Source: Blastomyces gilchristii SLH14081 (taxonomy: Eukaryota; Ascomycota; Eurotiomycetes; Onygenales; Ajellomycetaceae). Taken from it: DNA of 64,000 nt. The notes under the pieces were generated by a model, which saw only the letters and a list, made by a program, of their open reading frames with translations, ran no database searches and was not told the DNA's origin. Location of the stretch: positions 2,502,729-2,566,728 of the forward strand of contig NW_003101680.1 in NCBI RefSeq assembly GCF_000003855.2, written 5' to 3'. A program made the translations under genes and the position numbers. This document shows, piece after piece, positions 33,721 to 44,008 of this stretch (positions within the stretch are counted from its first letter, which is position 1; each line of letters opens with the position of its first letter).

Positions 33721-36700
33721 CCTGAATCTGTTGCTCTCTTAATGAAAATGCTTGCTTACAGAGAGAGACTGTGCTGCAGTACTGCTGTCTCATAAGTATG
33801 AAAAGTATTGATAAACTCAGAATCTCAGGTCACTATGATATCTCTAAAGCTCATAGAGTGAATAGACTGAAAGATGAAAACTGAGAATCTGCTCTTATAA
33901 TAAGCAGAGTGTGAGAACTCAGATCTGAGAGCTGAGAGACTTATAAGAGTTATCTTTGAATTGTAAGATCTCTCTAAAATCTGAAGAAGATTTATAGAAA
34001 CTGTGATTATCATGAACATTACAGATGACATGTACTTGAGACTTATATAGCTTCAAAGACACAATTCATACATAGCTGTCTATGAGTCAGGTTTATACTT
34101 CTGATCAGTGTTAACAGACTTACTTACAGAGATAGAATCAGTTGATACTGTAGAGTTAATTAGAGAAGACAAGTCTATCTATATAATAACTTTATAAGTG
34201 TCTGAGAATCTCACAGTCATGAAAACTGAGCTTCAGATATTAGAGAAATACTGAGATCTCATAGAGATGTTCAGCTTAGTAAAGACAGCTGAGCTTTCTT
34301 CTCACTGTAAGAAGAATCTGATAATAGATTTGATAGAAGAATAGACACTCTTCTGAAGATTAATCTATAAGCTCTCTTATTATAAGACAGAGATCTTACA
34401 GATCTATGTGAAGAAGAATTTAAAGAATGACTTTATCTGATCTTCACAGATCTCTGTGAGAGCCTCTGTGATATTTATAAAGAAGAAGAATGAAGATCTC
34501 AGATTGTGTGTAGATTATTATAACCTGAATTTCAAGATAATAAAGAGCTGCTATTCTCTGTCTCTGATTAAGAATGTGATCAATTATCTTATAAGAGCTG
34601 TCATATTCACACAACTGAATATGATTAATGTATATATATAACTGTGAATATAGTCTGAAAATGAATAAAAGACTGTCTTTAGAACTGCACTGAGATTGTT
34701 TAAATATCTAGTAATATCTTTTGATCTGACTAATACCTCTGCAGCATTTCAGTCTTTTATTAATAAAATACTTCACATATATCTGAATGTCTTCATGATA
34801 ATATATCTGAATGATGTGATGATATACTTTATAAAGAAGAAAGAACACACTGAGCATGTGTAAAGTGTGTTAAAGACCTTAGATAAGACAGAACTGTATA
34901 TTAAGCTTATAAAGTACAACTTCAGTGCTCACTGAATTAATTTCCTAGAATATATAATTACTGCAGATGATATTCAGATGAAATCTTCACAGATTAAGAC
35001 TATTCTATTATAACTGAAGCTAACTAGTATTCATGAGATTCAGATCTTTCTGAGCTTTGTGAATTTCTATAGATAATTTATCTTTACATTCATAAGAATC
35101 TTCTTAGCTCTTATAGACATGCTGAAGAGTGAAAATAAAAAGAAGTCATTCTATGAACAGAGAATGAAAAGATTATTAAGAAGAAAGAACTGTGAGAACT
35201 TTCTTATCTCAGAAGCTTATGAGATCTTTATAAGATTGAAACAGACATTTATAAATACAGTGATGCTATTTCACTTTAATTTCTTACTCTTAATCAGATT
35301 GAAGATAGATATCTTCTTCTTTATAATTTCAGAAATAGTCTTATAACTACAGTTAAATAGAAACTGAGTTTCAGTGATCTTTTTCTCATAGAAGATGCAA
35401 TCTGTGAAGATCAACTATAATATTCATAATCAGAAGCTTCTTACAATAGTGAAATTCTTTCATCACTGATATCACTACTTTGAGAGCCTTGTAACAGTGA
35501 TTACTGTTAGAACTGATTATAACAGCTTATAACAGTTTACTTTAATTAAGAAACTCTTATAGCAGTAGATTCACTGAGCTCAGAGACTGAGTGAGTTCTG
35601 ATTCAAGATAGAATATATCAAGAGAACTAAGAACTCAGTGAATAAACTCTCTCACAGGCCAGACTATATTAAGAAGATCAGAATAACAGATACAGAGAGA
35701 CTAGAGAAGACAGAAAAGCTTTACAGAATGCTTAAACTCAGTATTATGAAGAGATTGACTGAAGAGTCTCTCAATCCCCTGTGAGAGAAGAGAGAGAAGA
35801 GAGAGAAGAAGCCTGTACAACTACTCTCTATAACACTGAGAGTCAATACTCTGAGAATCTCTGTAAGAATTCTTGAAGAGAGTATCTATAATCTGAAGAA
35901 TTTGCAGACTTTGAGAAGTATCACAGAAGATCTGATATAAGAAAAAACAGAGTATAAGTCTTTATAAGATCTTCTATTCAGATTGTCTGAACTATAACTG
36001 AAGAATGAATATACTCAGTATATTCAGAAACTGCTCATAACAGGGATTAATTCTGCAGAAACAAAGAATTGAAGAGACTTAAATAACCTCTTGTGAAGAG
36101 AGGGTCAGATTTATGTGTCTGTGAATAAGTTTCTACATATAGAACTTATTAAAAGGTATTATAACTCTTCTCTAACAGGTCATTTTACAGACACTAGAAC
36201 TCATGAGTTACTCACAAGAAAATACTTCTGACTGAAGATATAAGAACTTATAAAGAAGAAAGTGAATTCTTATACTGTTTATCAGAATTCATAAGTAGTG
36301 TGATTCAGATTATATAAAGAACTTACTTCTCTACTCATTCTGCAGAAATCTTAAGAACAGCTAGAAATGAATACTCTTATAAGTCTTCTGAAAAGCAAGA
36401 ATATATATAATGCCTGCTTTGACAGTGTGCTGATAATAGTGAATTACTTTATCAAGATAACACACTTTATACTCACTCATAAGAACTTGAAGTCAAAGAA
36501 TTTAACTTATATCTTTATTTATAATGTGATCTGATTGCATGAATTGTCTGTAAACATTGTCTTAGATAGAGAATTAATCTTCACAGAAGAGTTCTGATCT
36601 GATCTGATGACTATACTGAAGATCTTATGAGATCTAAGCATGACTTTTTATCAACAGACAGATAATCAGACAGAATATCTGATAAGTATATTAAAACAGT

Positions 36701-37560
36701 ATCTGTGATGCTTTGTCAATTACAATCAGAATAACTGAGTGCATTGATTACTACTTATAGAGTTTATATATAACAACTTAAAACATATCAGTATAGATAA
36801 AACCCTCTTTAAGATGCTCACTGAGACTTATTTACAGATGATCTTGATGAATCTGTGAGAGTATACTATAGAGTGTAATGATATCTGTGAATGAGCTGAG
36901 AGAATTCAGAAGATTCAGGAGAAAGTCTATGAATTCTTGAGAAAGACTCAAGAGTATCAGAAGAGATACTATAACTTTAAACACATTATAAAGAGTTTTA
37001 AGAAAGATAATAAAGTCTGACTGAGTTTAGAAAATATCATTATATAAAGATCTAGTAAGAAGCTGAATCTCTTACAGACAGAGTCTTGTAAGATTATGAA
37101 GAAAGTTAGCTTATAGTTTTACAGATTGAAACTATTATCTGAGTTATAGATATATAATATTTTTCATATCTCTTTACTTTATAAATATAAGGAATTCTTA
37201 GAAGAGAACTCTATAACTTATCACTCTGTTTATAAAGTACTAGAGAGTGAAAGAGAATACTAGATTAAAGAGATTATTAACTCAGAGAAGTGAGATTATA
37301 AGCTCTGATTCAAGGTTCAGTGATAAGAGTATTCTGATAAGATGAATAAGTTCACTTAAGAATTATCTGAGCAGATAAGATATCTGCAGAAGCTGAGACA
37401 TGACTTTCATACTATAAATTCTGATAAGTCAGAATGACATGATCTTTGCTAAGAACCTGATTATAATAAAGATATTAATACTGTCATTTATAAATTCTAG
37501 TTTATAAGATAATGAGTTTCTACTGAAATGAACAGTCTGCAGTATATATAAGAAAAGAAG
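33720..37560 (+). pseudogene. Family 3 copy 1 pol (PR-RT-RH-IN-chromodomain), inactivated
   Basis: The protease region at about 33800-34100 ends with a DMYLRL block. RT spans about 34290-35080 with open segment 34456-34641 (RASVIFIKKKNEDLRLCVDY) and catalytic box YLND at 34804-34815. RNase H is at about 35200-35560. The integrase zinc region is near 36140-36300 (GHFTDTRTHELLTRKYF). The core is at about 36410-36830, with DRELIFTEEF and QQTDNQTEYL blocks. A module ends YNIFHISLL at about 37150, and a chromodomain runs over about 37240-37430. Many stops are TGA at Trp positions, such as VH*LLLIEF. It is a chromovirus like family 1, but the sequence is clearly separate. Confidence 0.9.
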
Positions 37561-37689
37561 AAATTATATTCTTATTAAAACTAAAAAATAAGAAAATAAA
37601 CAGAGCTGTAAACATAATTTAAAGATTAATAAAGAAAAAATAAAGAAAACTCAAACTCATATTCTTATTATCTGTAACACTCAATCTTC

Positions 37690-38830
37690 TCATAACTATC
37701 AATTTCTCTCTTTAAAGAAGCAGAGAGCATTATGTCTGTGATACAGATAATTATTATATTTGATATAAAGACTGTCAGAAATGCACAGACTTCAGAAGAG
37801 CTGAATATCAGAGTATACACAGTTATAGCAGTGTCTTGAGAACTGACTGTCTATATATATGATCAGATATTTCTTATAAAGCTGTATTCACTCTCTCAGT
37901 TATACTGAGATATTGAGTCTGAAAATAATTAAGACACAGAGAGAGAGCTCATCTACTCAGATTAACTCTTATCATAAATTCATGACATTTGCATTGTCTT
38001 AATTACCTAGATTTTACAGGTACTCAGAGACTTATCTCTCATTGACAATGAGATTACAGAAATGTGCTGCAGTGCAAGAATCATTGATAGAGAATCTAGA
38101 CATATTTGTATATATCTGATCAGAGATTGTGTGAGCAGAAAGAGAGTGATTATAGGCCTGTAAGACTGCAGAAGACACTGACAACATCAGAAGCTTTATA
38201 AGAACTGTCAGCTAGAATCTGTAAGAAATTACTTATGAGAAGACTTACAGTAAAGAGAGGAACTGCACTGCTTGAAGTCAGGAACTGATCTGAGAGAGAC
38301 ATGAGATGAGCTGCTGGCCTGAAAATCGGGTGTGATGATGAGACTGAGAGGAGTGAAGACACAGTTGTGAGCAGCAGTGTCCCTGCTTCATCAGCCAGTA
38401 AAAAGTAATCAGAGAAGTCATGGGAATGCTTACAAGAAGCTCAGTGACAGCCAGACATCATTTATAAAAATATTAAAATTGAAAAACTTTTATTCTTGAG
38501 AAGTTCTTGAATCAATATGTGAACATTGTCAGAAACACTCTCTCTCTATCATCTGAGTGAAAACACTTTATGAATGAATGAGAATACTCACAGTTTATAA
38601 GAATGAAAGCTGTTATAGAAAAAGAGAAAAGAAGATGAGATTTCACAGATAGATCTGAGATATTTATACTACTTTAGAGAGATTTGCTTACACTGTGAGT
38701 GATTCTACAGAACAGTCAGATCACTCTAGTAAATAAGAGTAATTATAAATCACAGATCTGAATCTTTCTATATAACTATAAAGAGTGATTGCAGACTGCA
38801 GATATCTTGATTCTACAATTCTACAGAGTT
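37690..38830 (+). pseudogene. Family 3 accessory frame after pol, copy 1
   Basis: Downstream of the chromodomain and before the 3' LTR there is a further sense-strand region, readable apart from transition-type stops and at least one frame change. The first part starts MSVIQIIIIFDIKTVRNAQ at 37732. The second part, from about 38155, gives TSEAL*ELSARICKKLLMRR and an acidic block CDDETERSEDTVVSSS near 38330, continuing to about 38530 and perhaps 38820. The second part reads in the same way in the 3' fragment (about 21600-22000) and in family 3 copy 2 (about 52150-51790). Helical and charged; no known domain recognised. A coiled-coil regulatory or host-derived protein is possible but unproven. 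Confidence 0.5.
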
Positions 38831-39274
38831 AATGAAAGAATGAAAAATTCCTTACAATTCTACAGTGTCAAAGAACAATGATTTACAAGAATGAGTGAAA
38901 GATTAACTTATGAATGCTTCTCTTTGATGAGAGTGATCTCACAGAGAGTGATTCATCTGTGAGATGAATCTGTGTGATAGTTATACAAGAATCTTGTGAA
39001 AATGATTGAGAGTTAACTGAAACTCTTCTGTATGAAAGGTGTGAGATGAATCTGTGTGATAGTCAGAGAAGAATCTGTAAATTATAAAGAATCTCACAGA
39101 ATAAGAAACTGAGTGACAGACTCTTTTCTCTTCACAGTAACAAGGGATTTTTTCACACTGAGATTTTTTATAGATATAAAGAGTTTTTAGTGAGTATCAC
39201 TGCAGTGCTGAGCTGATTCTATGAAGTCACTCAGTGAAAGGCTTTGCAGACAAAGTCTTAAAGAGAAGAAGATA
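38831..39274 (+). other. Family 3 copy 1 3' untranslated region and polypurine tract
   Basis: No frame was found. Two related blocks around GAGATGAATCTGTGTGATAGT occur at about 38955-38980 and 39040-39065 as a short direct repeat. AAAGAGAAGAAGA ending at 39274 is the polypurine tract against the LTR. Confidence 0.6.
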
Positions 39275-39532
39275 TATAAGAAATCTCACTTCTCATAAAT
39301 TCTTTATCTCTATTTCTATCTCTTATATAATTAATAGGGCTAGCGGCCCTTGACTACATATAACTATATAGACTGGAGTTCATGAATACTATTCATAACT
39401 CAGCTTGAATGCTATTATACATTTAATCTCTACATTTTATCTTTCTACTGTGAATACTTCTAGTAGTTAACAGTACATATCACGCCAAGCTGCAAACACC
39501 CGAATAATCGCCTGTAAGCACTTATTCTTACA
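39275..39532 (+). repeat. 3' LTR of family 3 copy 1
   Basis: The LTR is 258 bp; it starts TATAAG (TGTAAG mutated) and ends ATTCTTACA. Compared with the 5' LTR the first 80 bases are more mutated but the 3' third keeps more CpG (ATCACGCCAAGC, CCCGAATAATCGCC), so mutation is patchy between the two LTRs. Confidence 0.94.
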
Positions 39533-39880
39533 CAATGATAAAATCTTCAGTTATAAGACATTATAATCTTCAGTGTATCTTCTTATTAAAACCTCAACTT
39601 CTTACAGAATTTAATGACTCAAAAGATGTTTATATCTGTTACATGATGAAACTAAACATAGATGTGAGAGAATATTAACATGAAGATGTCTATGCATATG
39701 AAGTTAACAATCTTAATTATAATCTTATATTAGAACTTGTCTGACTATCTGAATAAGACATCTTATTAAATGCTTGAAACAGAAGCTTGATATTCTCTAA
39801 TAATAATAGAATTCATGAAGATGATATTCACAAGACTATGAATCTTACACAGATCTCTGTCAATACTTACAAAATACTCT
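39533..39880 (+). pseudogene. Family 1 copy 3: protease segment
   Basis: This resumes copy 3 after family 3 copy 1 and reads IKSSVIRHYNLQCIFLLKPQ, then EDVYAYEVNNLNYNLILELV, up to the copy 4 insertion after ACTCT. It is the retropepsin-like part between the MIDSS site and RT. No functional product. Confidence 0.85.
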
Positions 39881-40213
39881 TGTAAGGGGCCTACGCCGAA
39901 TAGATCGGTATTATATTGATAGGTCTTATATAACAAAGATAAAAATGTTAAAGAAGGAAAGAAAGAGAAAGTGCGAGAATTAGCAATTGAGATGGATATT
40001 TATACATGTATGTAGTGGCGTACGCAGTGAAGCTTCAGAGCGGAAGAATATGCACGCATCTGTAGCAGCTGAGAATTGATGATCAGAAATGGCTGAGAAT
40101 TGAAGTGTATACTACATGCGTTCATAGTGGCTGTGAATCAGTGATCAGAAATGAAAGAATCTATGAAGTGTAATGAAATAGTCTATATAATTGATTAGGC
40201 GCAGCCTGCCACA
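39881..40213 (-). repeat. 3' LTR of family 1 copy 4
   Basis: A 333 bp LTR, TGTAAGGGGCCTACGCC to CAGCCTGCCACA on the plus strand. The first 30 bases keep CpG; the minisatellite part (about 40040-40150) is clearly more mutated than in the 5' LTR. The polypurine tract GAAAAGAGGAGACTAA (minus strand) adjoins it at 40214-40229. Confidence 0.94.
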
Positions 40214-42120
40214 TTAGTCTCCTCTTTTCAGAAGCAGTTCTCATCAGTCAAGAACTGCTGTTTCAGATAATATAAAACTCAGAGTTCAGATCAGTTGATT
40301 ATAGCTGATCTATTTCATAAGATATTATCAGCTATAACTGCAGAATCTCTCATTGAGAATATCTTCAATCTCTCACTTAAGCTTATTATCTTCTATTTTC
40401 TATGATGTCTGATGATTGTCAGTCAGAAGTCAGCTAAGAAGAGAATGAATCAGTGATGATGTGATGAAGCAAGCTTATGTGAAATACATTATGAATTTCT
40501 GATGATGTGTTAAGACAGTAATTGTGACTATCTAGAACTTCTATCACTTTATACCTGACATGGCAGTAGTCTAGCATATGAGATGAACATGTGATTTATA
40601 TGTTCTTGAGATTCAATTATACAAGGTCTTCTATCTTATACTGCTCCGCAGAATCTTGTCAGATGTTGATTTAATCTTCTTAATCTTGTTTCAGAGTTGT
40701 TATGAAGGCTTCTGCTCAGTTGTAAGTGTCTTAGAGCTTTGTTACTATATTATCAGTGATCTGAATCAGACTGTGAAGGTTCAGTGTGAACTGTGTGATC
40801 TCTAGAAGATTCAACACTTTCATGTGATATTTGTGTGTAAGAAAGAACAGGCTTACATCTGTTGAAATAACATCTCAATCATTGATAGTAATCTGAAGAT
40901 AATTCTTTACAGTCTGAATTGTCTGTTCTGATGCATTATCAGTCTCAGAGTGATAGGCAGTTGACAGACAGTGTGTAATCTTGAGAACTTGACAGATTCT
41001 TGTTTAGAGAGTGCTCATGAATTAGCAGCTCTAATCTGATACTATTAATCTCAGTAACTCATGCATCTGATAGAATGAACTCTGTATGAAGGCTTCAGTG
41101 ACTTGTTCAGTGTTCATCTTGTTGCAAGATTTCAATCTTACATTCTTACTTAGTTGATTAACAATGACCAGGATGTTTCTGCAACTCTTGCTCTCAGATA
41201 GATTAACAGTGAAGTCAATTACTATATCTTGTCAGATTCTATCAGAGACATTGAGTGATTTCAGTAGATCTTTTCTACAGTTCTTTCATGAGATAACAGA
41301 AGAACAGTGATTACAGTTTCAGATAAAGTGTCTGATACTGTTTAATATCTCAGGTCAGTAGAATTCTCAGAAGATCATTCTATACAGTTGTTTACAGTCT
41401 GAATGACTGATCATACATGAATCATGCATCTCTTGCATTATCTGAGTGTGTAAGGGTTTGAAGTGAGAGAGTTTTGTACAAGAATCTGTTATTGTAACAT
41501 GAGATAACTTTTCTAGAGTCTTTTTGATATCAGCCAGACTGGTGAAGTAGATTGACACATGATTCTGCTGTCAGTGAACTTGTCAGTGACTCTGTCAGTG
41601 ATTTTAATGATGACTTCTTTTTCAGAGTATTTCATACACATTAGCAGAGATCTGTGTCAAGTTCATGATCTTGTGAATATCATCTTTATGAACTCTATCA
41701 TTGTTAGGAAATATCAAGCTTCTGTTTTGAGCATTCAATAAGATGCCTTGTTCAGATAGTCAGACAAGTTCTAACATAAGATTGTAATCAAGATTATCAA
41801 CTTCATATGCATAGGCATCTTCATGTTGATGTCCTTTCACATCTATGGTCAGCTTTACCATGTAATGGGTACAAATGTCTTTTGAATCATCAAATCCTGC
41901 AAGGAGTCAGGGTTTTGATAGAGAAATACACTGAAGGTTATGACATCTTACAACTGAAGATTTTATCATTGCATAGTGACATAGATCACTGTCTATCATG
42001 GCTTTCATATTATACATATTATCAATCACAGTAGATACAAGGATTGCATTCATTGTCATTTTCTCTTCAAAGCATTGTCATTCAACCTCTGCAAGCTCCT
42101 GTTTGTGAATTTGAACAGGA
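40214..42120 (-). pseudogene. Family 1 copy 4 pol remnant
   Basis: On the minus strand: chromodomain at about 40380-40240, the GPY/F-like module near 40640-40440, then integrase to about 41455. The deletion junction near 41470 follows, then protease-end and protease sequence to about 42000 (matching copy 2 7330-7870). RT and RNase H are absent. The break shows short shared sequence (GAGAG) on both sides, suggesting a microhomology or replication-slip event. Confidence 0.85.
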
Positions 42121-43675
42121 GCTAATCTTTTCCCTGTTTTATTGAGACATTCTCATAGTTATCTTCTGAATCTTCCTTCACTGCAATGTGATTGATGTGA
42201 ACAGACACTGATTCATTCTTCAAATAAGAAGACACTGATCTTTCTCTTGTTTGAGAAGATGCTGATCTTTCTCTTAAGCATGAAGGCACATAGGTTGATC
42301 AGCAGTTGGAAGCAATGTGTCTCAATCAGTTACAATTAATGTATACTTCACATTGACATCGATCAGCGACTTCTTGAGAAGTGATCTCAGAGACTCAGAA
42401 GCCTGTTTAAACAGCAGAAACTCTTGCTTGTGTATAGATATTTGAATCTATTCAGTTCATAGCATCTGCATCATTGTTCTTCAGTGTGAGTGTATGAGTG
42501 ACTGAGTTATTTATTGATGCAGATGTGTGAATGTAATGTCTTCTGCCACTGTTCTGTATATTCTTGAGCTTGATAAGATGATTGTTCAATGTCTGAAGCT
42601 GTGTGCAGAAGTCTTCATAAGTTGAGTCTTTGTTTATGCTTATAAGAGCCTGTAAGAGTGTGAAAGTTAATGTCTTTTTAAGCATGCTAATCTTCATTCA
42701 ATTCTCTCAAGATTGATCACCTGCTTCTAAGATCTTGGTGTTGAAGTCAGGAATGAATGTTGNNNNNNNNNNNNNNNNNNNNNNNNNNNNNNNNNNNNNN
42801 NNNNNNNNNNNNNNNNNNNNNNNNNNNNNNNNNNNNNNNNNNNNNNNNNNNNNNNNNNNNNNTCGTTTCCTTGCATACTTTTTTCAGATCTGAATTTCAA
42901 TATTTTTTTACTACGTCATATTTCACAATCTGCAACACTTGCTCTTATTCAGCAATGAAACTTCTGTTTTTGTGTGATTCTGTCAATTGTTCATTGATAT
43001 ATCAATCTTGATTAGTTAATGAACTGATGAAATCTTCATCTACATTCAGTTTTGTGAGCATTTCCATTCTTCATGATGAGTAGAGAGTGAGATTAAAAGT
43101 ATTGAAATATATGAGAGTATCTAAGCATTTCTTCAGTGCTTTTGTATTTGATTCTGTAGATGTTGAAATTGCATGAGTTTCTTGTTGTGATAATTGTTAA
43201 ATCTCTTCATATTAACATTGTTAAGTTGCATGCATATCAGCTATTTATTATTATTGTAGTTTCAACATTGCTCAGAGTCACTGTGGTACTATGTCTATAC
43301 TTATATTCAGAGATTCTCTCATATTATTATTAGACATGATTATATTATTTATCAGATGTGTGATATCTGTGAAATCTGAAGAAGTGTAATTATATGAATA
43401 TTTTATATATCTGAGTGTCAGAACTCTCAGGTCTTTCACTGACATTCTCTTATAAGATCTTACTCTCTTTGTAAGATCTTGTTATAGAGTCAGAATAACT
43501 GATGAGCAAGCTTCTATCTGAGAACTATCTGAGAACTCAGTGTCTGCTTAACTGTTTAACTGTTTCTTACGTGTTATTACACATTTGAATATCTCTTGAT
43601 AAATAATCATTTCTAATGAGAAGATGATGTGTGAATAATTGTTTTCTAATAAGAAGATAATGAATGTTTTTATAG
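42121..43675 (-). pseudogene. Family 1 copy 4 gag remnant
   Basis: The open stretch 42697-42452 (81 codons, MKISMLKKTLTFTLLQ) is the conserved gag block. A CAAATAAGAAGACACTGATC-like insert near 42220-42270 duplicates part of the linker after the zinc knuckle. A 100-N gap breaks the gene, and the sequence just right of it (42863-42935) does not match other copies. From about 42940 to 43675 the match to copy 2 gag and leader resumes. Confidence 0.75.
42763..42862. other. Assembly gap (100 N)
   Basis: There is no sequence here. Other copies suggest that gag sequence belongs here, but the true length is unknown. Confidence 0.99.
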
Positions 43676-44008
43676 TGTAAGAGATCTACACTGAATAGAT
43701 CAGTATTATATTGATAGGTCTTATATAACAAAGATAAAAATGTTAAAGAAGGAAAGAAAGAGAAAGTGTGAGAATTAGTAATTGAGATGAATATTTATAC
43801 ACATATGTGGTGATGTATGCGGTGGAGCTTCGAGGCGGAAGAATATGCGCGCGTCCATAGCGGCCGAGGATCGGCGATCGGGAATGGCCGAGAATCGGAG
43901 TGTACGCTACGCGCGTTCGTAGCGGCCGCGGATCGGCGATCGGGAATGGAAGAATCTATGAAGTGTAATGAAATAGTCTATATGATTGATCGGGCGCAGC
44001 CCGCCACA
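43676..44008 (-). repeat. 5' LTR of family 1 copy 4
   Basis: The LTR is 333 bp. The U3 part at about 43815-43960 is essentially unmutated: two CpG-dense minisatellite units with GCGGCCGCGGATCGGCGATC, while the R/U5 side and the element interior are mutated. This is one of the clearest views of the ancestral LTR. Confidence 0.95.

Larger units (their letters stand above)
32285..39532 (+). mobile_element. Family 3 copy 1: complete chromodomain Ty3/Gypsy element
   Basis: A 7248 bp plus-strand element with two LTRs of 258 bp and target duplication CAATG (32280-32284 and 39533-39537). It sits in the protease region of family 1 copy 3. Order: gag with CCHC, protease, RT, RNase H, integrase HHCC and core, GPY/F-like module, chromodomain, accessory frame, polypurine tract, 3' LTR. 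Stops from transitions occur throughout. Confidence 0.95.
39881..44008 (-). mobile_element. Family 1 copy 4: internally deleted element
   Basis: A minus-strand element with two LTRs of 333 bp and target duplication ACTCT (39876-39880 and 44009-44013), inserted in copy 3. The internal part is about 3.46 kb against 5.05 kb in copy 2. The loss, about 1.7 kb, falls at about 41470, joining integrase sequence directly to protease-proximal sequence, so RT and RNase H are missing. A 100-N gap lies in gag. If mobilised it could only have been a non-autonomous passenger. Confidence 0.93.

Noticed and set aside
33825..34031. Minus-strand open frame of 68 codons (also 56252-56446 plus and 59776-59982 minus)
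   Set aside because: It is the complement of the family 3 protease-RT linker in three copies. Its conservation follows from the pol frame on the other strand, which links to RT.
37960..38020. Intron ending TTTTACAG in the family 3 accessory frame
   Set aside because: Copy 2 reads TTTTGTGAG at this point and the donor varies among copies, so the splice signals are not conserved.
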